Positions 56,413-63,613 of a stretch of 64,000 nt of DNA are shown piece after piece; position 1 is the first letter of the stretch; each line of letters opens with the position of its first letter. The stretch spans positions 124,001 through 188,000 of the forward strand of contig JAFLCG010000005.1 in assembly GCA_017303635.1 (NCBI GenBank), read 5' to 3'. This DNA is from Anaerolineae bacterium. Lineage in GTDB: Bacteria > Chloroflexota > Anaerolineae > Aggregatilineales > Phototrophicaceae. The notes beneath the pieces are model-generated. The model did no database searches. It was not told the DNA's origin and saw nothing but the letters and a program-made list of their open reading frames with translations. The position numbers were made by a program, and so were the translations under genes.

Positions 56413-56844
56413 TCCTGACGGACAGCCACCGACATTGACCGCGGGAACACGGGAGCGTGGCGCTCATTGACGACAGCGCCGCAGTGGCCACATCGGCTGC
56501 ATCCGCCAAATGACGACGGCTCTGGTGGAAACACGGGAAGGTGCCACCGCCCGCCATTTGAGACAACATCACAGCGGGAACCGAAGCGGCAGTCGCCAAA
56601 AGATTGACCGATAAACCACAAACGCCGCAAAGGATTCCATGCGTTGTTTCGGCTGGTTGGATGCAAATCGTCACGGTGCGGCTTTCTTTTCTCAGAAGCA
56701 TCTCACATCAGCATAATCTATCACAATCCGAAAAACGGAACATACGTTCCGATTTTGTTTCGATTTTTCGAGTAGCAGCATTGGAAGGTGCAGGTTATGA
56801 TTCTCAAAATTGAAGGTTGATTTAATAACGATTATCGAGAAACC
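56413..56844. other. Long spacer between histidine kinase and carboxylase cluster
   Basis: 432 bases. Two related segments of about 25 bases around GAACACGGGA (near 56441-56466) and AAACACGGGAAGGTG (near 56527-56548) stand out, each followed by a short stem (GAGCG/CGCTC; GGTGG/CCACC). Minus-strand frames across it translate to low-complexity Cys/His-rich strings without a family match; I do not call them genes. A terminator-like hairpin is at 56732-56756. Confidence 0.4.
56732..56756 (+). terminator. Terminator-like hairpin GGAACATACGTTCC
   Basis: CGGAAC (56736-56741) and GTTCCG (56746-56751) with loop ATAC, flanked by AAAA and ATTTT and followed by a T-rich stretch (TTTTGTTTCGATTTTT). Nearly the same as the palindrome at 35576-35601. 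It probably ends the kinase mRNA before the carboxylase cluster. Confidence 0.65.
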
Positions 56845-58455
56845 ATGACTATTATTCGTTCCCATATTGATCCACGTTCCGACGATTTCCAACGCAATAC
56901 TGTCCATAATCAACAATTAATCCACACGCTGGCAGAACGACAGGCCAAAGTCCGGCAAGGCGGCAGCGAGCGTGCGGTCAAACGGCACCTGGACGCTGGC
57001 AAGCTGCTCCCGCGGGAACGGGTGGAGCTGCTGCTCGACCCCGGCACCCCATTCTTGGAACTCAGCGCGCTGGCCGCGTGGGGGGTCTATAACGACGAAA
57101 GCCCGGGCGCGGGCAGCATCAACGGCATCGGCGTGATTAATGGCGTGGAGTGCATGATTAACGCCAATGAAGCGACGGTCAAAGGCGGGACGGTCTACCC
57201 GATCTCGCTGGCGAAGTCGCTGCGGGCGCAGGAAATCGCCATGACCAACCGCCTGCCCTGCCTGTACCTGGTCGAATCGGGCGGGGCGAACCTGCCGCAT
57301 CAGGCCGACTTGTTCGTCCCTGGCGGACGCGGTTTCCGGAATCAGGCCAAGATGAGCGGGATGGGCATCCCGCAGATTTCGCTGGTCTTCGGCAACAGCA
57401 CGGCAGGCGGAGCATATATCCCCGGACTGAGCGATTACTCGGTGTTCGTGCGGGGGCAAGCGCTGGCCTTCCTGGGTGGTCCACCGCTGGTGAAGATGGC
57501 GACGGGTGAAGAAGTCGATGAGCAGGCGCTGGGCGGCACCGAGATGCACGCTCGCCTTTCCGGTCTGGCGGACTATGTGGCTGAGAACGACGCAGATGCC
57601 ATCCGTATCGGTCGGGAGATCGTTGGGCGGCTGAACTGGCAGAAGACGGTGCGCGCCAAGCTCGAATGCCCAGAAGCGCCCGCTTATGACCCGGATGAAC
57701 TGCTGGGCATTGTACCCATCGATACGATCCGGCAACCGCTGGATATGCGTGAGGTACTGGCGCGAATGGTCGATGGTTCCCGGCTGATGGAGTTCAAAGC
57801 CGATTATGGTTCCACGCTGGTGTGCGGATACGCGCATATCAACGGCTACCCGGTGGGGGTCATCGCCAACAATGGCGTGTTGTTCAGCGAGTCCGCCAAT
57901 AAAGCCGCCCAGTTCATCCAACTCTGTAATCACTCGCGCACTCCCCTGCTCTACCTGCAAAACATCACCGGCTTTATGGTCGGGCGCAAGTATGAAGAAG
58001 AAGGCATCATCAAACATGGTGCCAAGATGATCAACGCGGTCAGCAACAGTACTGTTCCGCAATTCAGCGTGCTGATCGGCGGAGCCTACGGCGCAGGGTA
58101 CTACGCCATGTGCGGACGGGCCTATGACCCGACGCTGCTGCTGGCATGGCCGACCAGCCGGGTGGCGGTCATGGGTGCAGAGCAGGCCGCCGGGGTGCTG
58201 GGGATCATTCAGGAAGAAGCGGCGCGGCGCAAAGGCGAGGAACCCGACCTGCAGCAGATCGAGCAAATGAAGTTCATGGTGCGCTACAAGTTCGAGGAAG
58301 AATCTGACCCGTACTATGCGACGGCGCGGCTGTGGGATGATGGATTGATCGACCCGCGCGACACCCGCATGGCGCTGACGGTGGGCTTATCCATGAGCTA
58401 CAACCATGATTGGGTAAGCGAAGGGGCACCGCGATATGGGGTGTTCAGGATGTAG
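56845..58455 (+). CDS. Acyl-CoA carboxylase carboxyltransferase (beta) subunit, Atu/MCC-like
   Basis: 536 residues. Transfers CO2 from carboxybiotin to an acyl-CoA. Both crotonase-fold halves are present. The N-half holds the oxyanion-hole region around AAWGVYNDESPGAGSINGIG, LYLVESGGANLPHQADLF and GNSTAGGAYIPGLSDYSVF. The C-half holds GVIANNGVLFSESANKAAQFIQLC, QNITGFMVGRKYEEEGIIKHG and IGGAYGAGYYAMCGRAYDP. The plan matches methylcrotonyl/geranyl-CoA carboxylases rather than propionyl-CoA ones, and AtuA-family genes follow. The exact acyl-CoA cannot be fixed from sequence. The matching biotin carboxylase begins at 63614. Confidence 0.92.
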   Translation: MTIIRSHIDPRSDDFQRNTVHNQQLIHTLAERQAKVRQGGSERAVKRHLDAGKLLPRERVELLLDPGTPFLELSALAAWGVYNDESPGAGSINGIGVINGVECMINANEATVKGGTVYPISLAKSLRAQEIAMTNRLPCLYLVESGGANLPHQADLFVPGGRGFRNQAKMSGMGIPQISLVFGNSTAGGAYIPGLSDYSVFVRGQALAFLGGPPLVKMATGEEVDEQALGGTEMHARLSGLADYVAENDADAIRIGREIVGRLNWQKTVRAKLECPEAPAYDPDELLGIVPIDTIRQPLDMREVLARMVDGSRLMEFKADYGSTLVCGYAHINGYPVGVIANNGVLFSESANKAAQFIQLCNHSRTPLLYLQNITGFMVGRKYEEEGIIKHGAKMINAVSNSTVPQFSVLIGGAYGAGYYAMCGRAYDPTLLLAWPTSRVAVMGAEQAAGVLGIIQEEAARRKGEEPDLQQIEQMKFMVRYKFEEESDPYYATARLWDDGLIDPRDTRMALTVGLSMSYNHDWVSEGAPRYGVFRM

Positions 58456-58459
58456 TCTC

Positions 58460-58520
58460 AGACTTCAAGTGGCAAGAAGCAAGTGATGAGTGGTCGATGA
58501 TTGGTGATTTATAGAGAACA
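58460..58520 (+). repeat. Degenerate AAG/TGATGA-rich tract in spacer
   Basis: A low-complexity stretch with repeating AAGTGATGAGTGG / GATGATTGGTGATT words between the carboxylase gene and a small membrane gene. Resembles the short-period filler often seen in environmental genomes. No coding or RNA signal seen. Confidence 0.35.
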
Positions 58521-58579
58521 ATCGAAGCGAGGCAAATCGGATTCGCAGACAGTAAACGGGCTGTGATGGAGCTAACAAG

Positions 58580-58777
58580 ATGAACCGACTCAAACGTATT
58601 TCGCTAACTTCCCGGACGATTTACTTACTGATTGTGATCGCGCTAATCGTGGCCGCGGTATACGCCGTGTTCAGCACCCAATTGGGTCAAACAGCGCTGC
58701 TGATCTGCTGTGGCGGGGGTGTGTTACTGGTGGTGGTGGGGATCATGTCCGAGCGGGGAATGCGGCGGCCCAGATAA
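58580..58777 (+). CDS. Small two-helix membrane protein
   Basis: 65 residues: a basic start (MNRLKRISLTSR), one helix (TIYLLIVIALIVAAVYAVF), a short link, a second helix (TALLICCGGGVLLVVVGIM) and a basic end (RGMRRPR). Its ATG follows AGCTAACAAG, a weak ribosome site. It is inserted in the carboxylase cluster between the beta subunit and the acyl-CoA dehydrogenase. No family recognised; both ends should be in the cytoplasm by the positive-inside rule. It could be a real gene or a chance ORF; the hydrophobic pattern favours a gene. Confidence 0.5.
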   Translation: MNRLKRISLTSRTIYLLIVIALIVAAVYAVFSTQLGQTALLICCGGGVLLVVVGIMSERGMRRPR

Positions 58778-58782
58778 AGCAT

Positions 58783-58860
58783 TTACTGCAGAGACGCAGA
58801 GAAAACAGAGAGGCAAAGGAAGATTTAACGCAAGGCGACAAAGATACAAAGTCGCAAAGC
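58783..58860 (+). repeat. Dispersed intergenic repeat, copy 1 (GCAGAG/GCAAAG type)
   Basis: Starts TTACTGCAGAGACGCAGAG and has a second half starting ATTTAACGCAAGGCGACAAAG, ending GTCGCAAAG. It matches the stretch at 63513-63589 over nearly its whole length with small changes. It lies 27 bases before the acyl-CoA dehydrogenase start. Bipartite, purine-rich on this strand, period of about 7-9 bases. Confidence 0.8.
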
Positions 58861-58887
58861 AGATGACAATAATTGATGAGGTGTTTT

Positions 58888-60096
58888 ATGGAGATGACGG
58901 CTGAGGTCGCGTCCGGGTTTCGGCACACGCCGTTCACCGAAGAACACGAGATGTTCCGCAAAAGTGTGCGGGCGTTCGTGGAGCATGAACTCAATCCACA
59001 TGTGGACGCGTGGGAAGCGGCGGGCGTCTGGCCCGCGCATGAAGTCCTCAAGAAGATGGGCGACCTGGGTTTTCTGGGACTGAACTATCCAGCGGATTAC
59101 GGCGGGGCTGAGGCGGATGTCTGGTTCACGGTGGTACTGGCGGAGGAACTGGGTCGGTGCCTCTGCGCTGGGGTGCCGATGGGCATCCTGGTGCATACCG
59201 ATATGTGTACCCCGGCGCTGGCCAAGTACGGCAGCGATGAACTCAAACAGCGCTTTCTGGCCCCTGCGATCCGCGGTGAGATGGTCGGCTGCATCGCCGT
59301 GACCGAGCCAGGGGCGGGCAGTGACGTAGCGGGAATCATCACACGGGCAGAGAAAGACGGTGACGATTACCTCATCAACGGCGCGAAGATGTACATCACC
59401 AACGGCACCCAGGCAGATTGGGTCTGCCTGCTGGCGCGAACGGAGCCGGGGCGCGGCTACCGGGGGATGTCGCTCATCATGGTGCCGACCAGCACACCCG
59501 GTTTCAGCGTCAGCCGCAAGCTGGATAAGCTGGGCAATATCGCCAGCGATACCGCCGTCCTGAGCTTTGAGGATGTACGCGTACCGCAAAGCCACTGCAT
59601 TGGCGCGGAGGGCATGGGCTTCTACATGCAGATGGAGCAGTTCCAGATCGAACGGCTGGTGGGGTCCCTGAGCGCAACGACTGGCATGGAGATGATGGTG
59701 CGGGAAACCATGCAGTACTGCCACGAACGGCAGACCTTCGGGCAGCCGCTCATTCACAACCAGTGGATTCAGTTCAAGCTGGTCGAACTACTGACCGAGA
59801 TCGAGGCACTGCGGCACCTGAATTATCACTGCGCGGCCATGATCGAAGCCGAACGCCCCACCGAGGACATCACCAGGATCGCCTCTATGTGCAAGCTCAA
59901 GGCCGGTCGGCTGGCGCGGGAGGTGGGCGATACCTGCCTGCAATTCTACGGCGGCATGGGTTATATGAGCGAGACGCGGGTCAGCCGCTACTACCGGGAT
60001 GCGCGGCTGCTTTCGATTGGCGGCGGCGCGGATGAGGTCATGATGGGGATCATCGCCAAGCTGGAGGGGATGATGCCGGGGAAGAAAAAAGAATAG
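58888..60096 (+). CDS. Acyl-CoA dehydrogenase, AtuD/isovaleryl-type
   Basis: 402 residues from the ATG at 58888; GAGG lies six bases upstream, and the frame is open five codons further to a TTG. FAD flavoprotein that oxidises an acyl-CoA to the 2,3-enoyl-CoA. Motifs: DLGFLGLNYPADYGGAEAD, GCIAVTEPGAGSDVAGI, AKMYITNGTQADWVCLLAR, ERQTFGQPL and QFYGGMGYMSETRVSRYYRD. After the RDARL segment it has SIGGGADEVMMGII, so the catalytic Glu found there in medium-chain enzymes is missing. The base must lie elsewhere, as in isovaleryl-CoA-type enzymes. Context suggests a branched or terpenoid acyl-CoA. Confidence 0.93.
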   Translation: MEMTAEVASGFRHTPFTEEHEMFRKSVRAFVEHELNPHVDAWEAAGVWPAHEVLKKMGDLGFLGLNYPADYGGAEADVWFTVVLAEELGRCLCAGVPMGILVHTDMCTPALAKYGSDELKQRFLAPAIRGEMVGCIAVTEPGAGSDVAGIITRAEKDGDDYLINGAKMYITNGTQADWVCLLARTEPGRGYRGMSLIMVPTSTPGFSVSRKLDKLGNIASDTAVLSFEDVRVPQSHCIGAEGMGFYMQMEQFQIERLVGSLSATTGMEMMVRETMQYCHERQTFGQPLIHNQWIQFKLVELLTEIEALRHLNYHCAAMIEAERPTEDITRIASMCKLKAGRLAREVGDTCLQFYGGMGYMSETRVSRYYRDARLLSIGGGADEVMMGIIAKLEGMMPGKKKE

Positions 60097-60140
60097 CTAC
60101 CAGCGACCAGCTTCCAGCTTTCAGCCAGAAACAGACACCA
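60097..60140 (+). repeat. CCAGC-rich tract after the dehydrogenase gene
   Basis: Short degenerate tandem words (ACCAGCGACCAGCTTCCAGC, then TTTCAGCC and ACACCAGC) directly after the stop codon, in the 89-base gap before the AtuA gene. Another kind of low-complexity filler; function not known. Confidence 0.4.
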
Positions 60141-60185
60141 GCAATGAATCGGCTGTGAGATCAAAGATTAGATGGGTGGATTTTC

Positions 60186-61550
60186 ATGACCTATCGCATT
60201 GGTTCGGGACAGGGATTTTACGGGGATGATGTAACGCGGGCGCTGCCGATGATCACCGGCGGCGAGGTGGATGCGGTCTGCTTCGAGGCGCTCTCCGAAC
60301 TGACGCTGGCGATCCTGCAAAAGGACAAGCTGGCGAACCCGAAGCGGGGCTATACCTTCGATGTGAAGATCATCGCCCAGCAGATTCTGCCGGAAGCCTT
60401 CAAGCGCAAGATTCCGCTCATCACCAACGGCGGTGGCCTCAATCCGCAGGCAGCGGCGGAGATGGTCACGGAGATGGCGCGGGGGATGGGCCAAACGGGG
60501 CTGAAGGTGGCGGCGGTCAGCGGTGATGATGTGCTGCCCACACTGAACGATTTGCAGGCGGCGGGCGAGGACCTGCACCACCTCGAAACCGGGGCCAAGC
60601 TGGCGGATGAAGCCAACCAGATGTGGGTGACAGCGAATGTGTATCTGGGTGCCGCGCCGATTGTCGAGGCGCTGCGGGGCGGCGCGGACATGGTGATTAC
60701 CGGGCGGGTGGCTGATCCATGCTTGTATCTGGCTCCGTTGATCGCACATTACGGGTGGTCTTGGGAAGATTGGGACAAGCTGGCGGCGGGTATCGTCTGC
60801 GGGCATCTGCTGGAATGCACCGGGCAAGTGGTGGGCGGAAACAGTCTGGCAGTGATCGACCTAATTGATGCGGCAGGACTGCCCTCCCTCGGCTACCCGA
60901 TTGCCCAGGTGGAAGCCGATGGCAGTTTCGTGCTGACCAAGACACGCAACACGCCGGGGATGGTCACGCAGGAAACGGTCAAGGAACAACTGTTGTACGA
61001 AATCCATGATCCAGCCCATTACATCACGCCGGACGTGGTTGCAGATTTAACCACGCTGCGGCTGGCAACAGTCGGGCCGGATGCCGTGCGAATCAGTGGG
61101 GTGACAGGCAGGCCGCGCACCGAGTCGCTCAAGCTGAACATCGGACGACTGGAAGGCTTTATGCGTGAGTTGATCTTCACCGTGGGCTGGCCGGCAGCGT
61201 GGCAGAAGGTCAACCAGATGAAGACCATGCTGGGCGTGATCTTCGCCCGCGAGCCGGGGATTGAGCGGGTGCAGTATGATTACCTGGGCATGAACAGCCT
61301 GTATGGGTCGGTGGCTCCCCTACCGGATGATCCGCTGGAGGTGATCGTGCGGGTGACGTTCACGGCTGCCGATCAGGATACGCTCAAGCGGGTGGTGCGG
61401 GCGATCATGACGACAGGGTTAAGCGGCCCGGCGGGGATGAGCATCAGCGGGACGACAGTCGGGGCCGAGCCACGTTATGTGATCGGGTTGTGGCCGACAT
61501 TGATCGGGCGGGAGCGGGTGGCAGCTAAGGTCGATTGGTGGGAGGTATAA
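60186..61550 (+). CDS. AtuA-family protein (acyclic terpene utilization, DUF1446), N-terminal part as a separate gene
   Basis: 454 residues. Opens with YRIGSGQGFYGDDVTRALPM and AVCFEALSELTLAILQKDKLANPKRGY. It continues with PLITNGGGLNPQAAAEMV, GAAPIVEALRGGADMVITGRVADPCLYLAPLI and CTGQVVGGNSLAVIDL, then VEADGSFVLTKTRNTPGMVT. These are hallmarks of the AtuA family of the atu (citronellol/geraniol) cluster, whose biochemical role is not settled. In many homologues a roughly 100-residue domain follows in the same protein; here it is encoded separately at 62334-62642. ATG at 60186, operon with the dehydrogenase. The stop TAA is 2 bases before the next start. Confidence 0.9.
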   Translation: MTYRIGSGQGFYGDDVTRALPMITGGEVDAVCFEALSELTLAILQKDKLANPKRGYTFDVKIIAQQILPEAFKRKIPLITNGGGLNPQAAAEMVTEMARGMGQTGLKVAAVSGDDVLPTLNDLQAAGEDLHHLETGAKLADEANQMWVTANVYLGAAPIVEALRGGADMVITGRVADPCLYLAPLIAHYGWSWEDWDKLAAGIVCGHLLECTGQVVGGNSLAVIDLIDAAGLPSLGYPIAQVEADGSFVLTKTRNTPGMVTQETVKEQLLYEIHDPAHYITPDVVADLTTLRLATVGPDAVRISGVTGRPRTESLKLNIGRLEGFMRELIFTVGWPAAWQKVNQMKTMLGVIFAREPGIERVQYDYLGMNSLYGSVAPLPDDPLEVIVRVTFTAADQDTLKRVVRAIMTTGLSGPAGMSISGTTVGAEPRYVIGLWPTLIGRERVAAKVDWWEV

Positions 61551-61552
61551 AA

Positions 61553-62323
61553 TTGACTGGATTCGCATCAGGCCAAACGCAAGAGGTTTTTCTTCTGAAT
61601 GAGCGCCACGCGCCCTGGCTGAAAAATGAGCGGGTGCCGCTAGATCCCGGCTGGGAACGCTTCCTCATCATCATGACCATAGTCGCAGCGTTTAACATCT
61701 TATTTGGTCTTTACATGCTGTACGACAATTTCCAAATTCAGTCTATAGTTGAGCGTTTAGCTCTATCTGGTGTGTCAATACAAGCCGATGTAATAGGCCA
61801 GCGAGTAGGAACCGATAATCGGATCTCTCACTACATTACCTATTCATTTCAACCAGACCCTACTTCAGATCAGGTCTACAGTAGAGAGTCATGGGTGAGC
61901 AGCAGCTATTATGGAAATGCCGTTCTGAACAAGGTCGTGGAAGTACGTTACTTGCCCGATAATCCGGAGGTTTCAGAATTGGTCGCGTATCCAAGAGCTT
62001 CGCGGTTTCCAGTTTACTTGATCGTAATCATGATTCTCAGCGGATTAAGTTTAGTGTGGGTCATGTTTCGAGCAAAAGCACGACGAGATCGATTTAGCAA
62101 TGAGGGTCAAGTGATTCGCGGTGAGTTACTCGAATTCAAGGGCCACATGGATCGCAGCAATTATTTGGTGAAAACACGTTATCGGTTTCGATCACCTGTA
62201 GGAAGTTATATAGAAGGCAAATACGATAGCGAACAAAACAGGTTAAAGGATACGGTGCCACCTGCCTCAGGAACACCCGTCGCCGTTCTCTACGTGGATG
62301 ATAAGTTACACAGACTGTTGTGA
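61553..62323 (+). CDS. Two-helix membrane protein, DUF3592-like, inserted in the atuA locus
   Basis: 256 residues from a TTG at 61553, seven bases after GGAGG (61541-61545); this site lies inside the end of the AtuA gene. Two membrane helices (FLIIMTIVAAFNILFGLYMLY, about 31-51, and FPVYLIVIMILSGLSLVWVMF, about 158-178) flank an external beta-rich domain. That domain has ISHYITYSFQPDP and VVEVRYLPDNPEVSEL, the pattern of DUF3592 proteins; a similar cytoplasmic repeat ends VAVLYVDDKLHRLL. It is visibly more AT-rich than its neighbours, and its codon use differs. It separates the two AtuA parts. No catalytic motif seen. Confidence 0.75.
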   Translation: MTGFASGQTQEVFLLNERHAPWLKNERVPLDPGWERFLIIMTIVAAFNILFGLYMLYDNFQIQSIVERLALSGVSIQADVIGQRVGTDNRISHYITYSFQPDPTSDQVYSRESWVSSSYYGNAVLNKVVEVRYLPDNPEVSELVAYPRASRFPVYLIVIMILSGLSLVWVMFRAKARRDRFSNEGQVIRGELLEFKGHMDRSNYLVKTRYRFRSPVGSYIEGKYDSEQNRLKDTVPPASGTPVAVLYVDDKLHRLL

Positions 62324-62333
62324 GGACGAGACC

Positions 62334-62642
62334 ATGAAACGACGACTCTATGATCTGGCGTATGGGCGGGCGGGCGACAAGGGTAACATCGCCAATGTGA
62401 GCGTGATCGCCCGGAACAGCGCGGCCTATGCGGAGATCAAGGCGAAACTGACGGCAGAACGGGTCAAGGCGCATCTAGGTGAGCTGGTGAGCGGAGAGGT
62501 GGTGCGCTACGAGGTCGATAACCTTGAGGCGCTCAACTTTGTGCTGCACGATGCGCTGGACGGCGGCGCGACTCGGTCCCTCCGGATTGACTCGCTGGGG
62601 AAGAGTCTGGCGGGGGCGCTCCTGTATATGGAGTGGGAGTAG
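62334..62642 (+). CDS. AtuA-associated C-terminal domain protein
   Basis: 102 residues from the ATG at 62334 with GAGGA ahead. Its pattern (LYDLAYGRAGDKGNIANVSVIARN, then GEVVRYEVDNLEALNFVLHDALDGGATRSLRIDSLGKSLAGALLYMEWE) is the small ferredoxin-like domain that ends full-length AtuA proteins. Here it is a stand-alone gene, 10 bases after the unrelated membrane gene. It presumably works as a complex with the 454-residue part. The stop is directly followed by the TGCAGAG tandem repeat. Confidence 0.85.
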   Translation: MKRRLYDLAYGRAGDKGNIANVSVIARNSAAYAEIKAKLTAERVKAHLGELVSGEVVRYEVDNLEALNFVLHDALDGGATRSLRIDSLGKSLAGALLYMEWE

Positions 62643-62698
62643 TGCAGAGTGCAGAGTGCAGAGTGCAGAGTGCAGAGTGCAGAGTGCAGAGTGCAGAG
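62643..62698 (+). repeat. Perfect tandem repeat, 8 x TGCAGAG
   Basis: Fifty-six bases made of eight uninterrupted copies of the heptamer TGCAGAG, starting immediately after the stop of the 102-residue gene and ending 28 bases before the hydratase start. Seven is not a multiple of three, so it is not a coding repeat in one frame. The unit shares GCAGAG with the dispersed repeats at 58783 and 63513. Confidence 0.95.
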
Positions 62699-62726
62699 AA
62701 GATTGTAAATCACGCTGGGAATTGAG

Positions 62727-63503
62727 ATGCAAAGTTACGAAACGATTTTGGTGAGGCAAGATGGTCCGTTCGCCCATATCACCCTCAACCGACCGGAGGT
62801 GAAGAATGCGATGAACGCCCAGATGGTGCTGGACTTGATCGCGTGCTTCGAGGCGTTGCAGGAGGATCGCACGGTGCGGGCGGTGGTCATCAGCGGCGCG
62901 GGCGGCACATTCTGCGCGGGCGGAGACATCAAGGAGATGGCGGTCATCGCGCAGGGTGCAGAGGATCGCTTCACCGGAGCGCTGGATCGGCTCCTGATGC
63001 TGGTCAACCAAGCGCCACAGGTGGTCATCGCGCACGTGGAAGGTGCGGCCCTCGGCGGTGGATTGGGGCTGGTGTGTGTAGCAGATCTGGCCTACGCCAG
63101 CACCGAGGCCAAGATGGGGCTGCCGGAGGTGCGATTGGGTCTGGTTCCGGCCTTGATCTCGCCGTATGTCATCCAGCGGCTGGGGCTGCCGCGAGCGCGG
63201 GAACTGATGCTGACCGGGCGGCGCTTCAACGGGGCCGAAGCTGCACGCTATGGCGTCGTGACGGAGGCGGTCGAACCGGGCGAGTTAGCAGAGCGCATCA
63301 AAGCCGTGCTGGAGGAACTGCGCCAGTGCAGTCCAGCGGCGTTGGCCGCATGCAAGGCGTTGATCTTCCGCGTACACGATCAGCCGATGGCGGAGACATT
63401 CGACTATCGGGCTGACGTGCTGAACCAACTGCGACAGAGCGACGAAGGCATTGAGGGGATGATGGCCTTTGTGCAGAAGCGTAGTCCACGCTGGGCAGAA
63501 TAA
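62727..63503 (+). CDS. Enoyl-CoA hydratase/isomerase, LiuC/AtuE-like
   Basis: 258 residues, crotonase fold. It hydrates an unsaturated acyl-CoA; in atu/liu clusters this is isohexenylglutaconyl-CoA or methylglutaconyl-CoA. Motifs: HITLNRPEVKNAMNAQM, the oxyanion-hole GTFCAGGDIKEMAV, then EGAALGGGLGLVCVADLAYAS. The catalytic Glu is in KMGLPEVRLGLVPALISPYVIQRLG. The first of the two Glu of classical hydratases is replaced (GGGLGL for GGG-E), as I recall for the LiuC/AtuE branch, which also shares the VPALISPYV segment. RBS is weak (GGGAATTGAG). Operon with the AtuA genes. Confidence 0.92.
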   Translation: MQSYETILVRQDGPFAHITLNRPEVKNAMNAQMVLDLIACFEALQEDRTVRAVVISGAGGTFCAGGDIKEMAVIAQGAEDRFTGALDRLLMLVNQAPQVVIAHVEGAALGGGLGLVCVADLAYASTEAKMGLPEVRLGLVPALISPYVIQRLGLPRARELMLTGRRFNGAEAARYGVVTEAVEPGELAERIKAVLEELRQCSPAALAACKALIFRVHDQPMAETFDYRADVLNQLRQSDEGIEGMMAFVQKRSPRWAE

Positions 63504-63512
63504 GAGAAGAAA

Positions 63513-63589
63513 TTACTGCAGAGAGGCAGAGGCGCAAAGGAACAAAGAAGAGATTTAACGCAATGCGGCAAAGAAGCCAAGTCGCAAAG
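63513..63589 (+). repeat. Dispersed intergenic repeat, copy 2 (GCAGAG/GCAAAG type)
   Basis: Starts TTACTGCAGAGAGGCAGAG, second half ATTTAACGCAATGCGGCAAAG, ends AGTCGCAAAG. It corresponds to the stretch at 58783-58860 with small substitutions and length shifts. It fills the gap between the hydratase stop and the ribosome site (AGAAGGA) of the biotin carboxylase gene. Confidence 0.8.
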
Positions 63590-63613
63590 AAATCATGAGA
63601 AGGATAAAGACGA

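Noticed and set aside
56387..56701. Possible 104-codon minus-strand gene in the kinase-carboxylase spacer
   Set aside because: No ribosome site, overlapping frames of equal quality, no family resemblance; left as spacer.
56917..58266. 449-codon open frame antisense to the carboxylase gene
   Set aside because: It is a shadow of GC-rich coding sequence: the plus-strand frame has full carboxyltransferase motifs, and the antisense translation shows no fold or family pattern.
58825..59757. 310-codon frame antisense to the acyl-CoA dehydrogenase
   Set aside because: His/Arg-rich low-information translation; the sense gene is certain.
62643..62698. CRISPR-like array
   Set aside because: The unit is only seven bases with no spacers; it is a plain tandem microsatellite.
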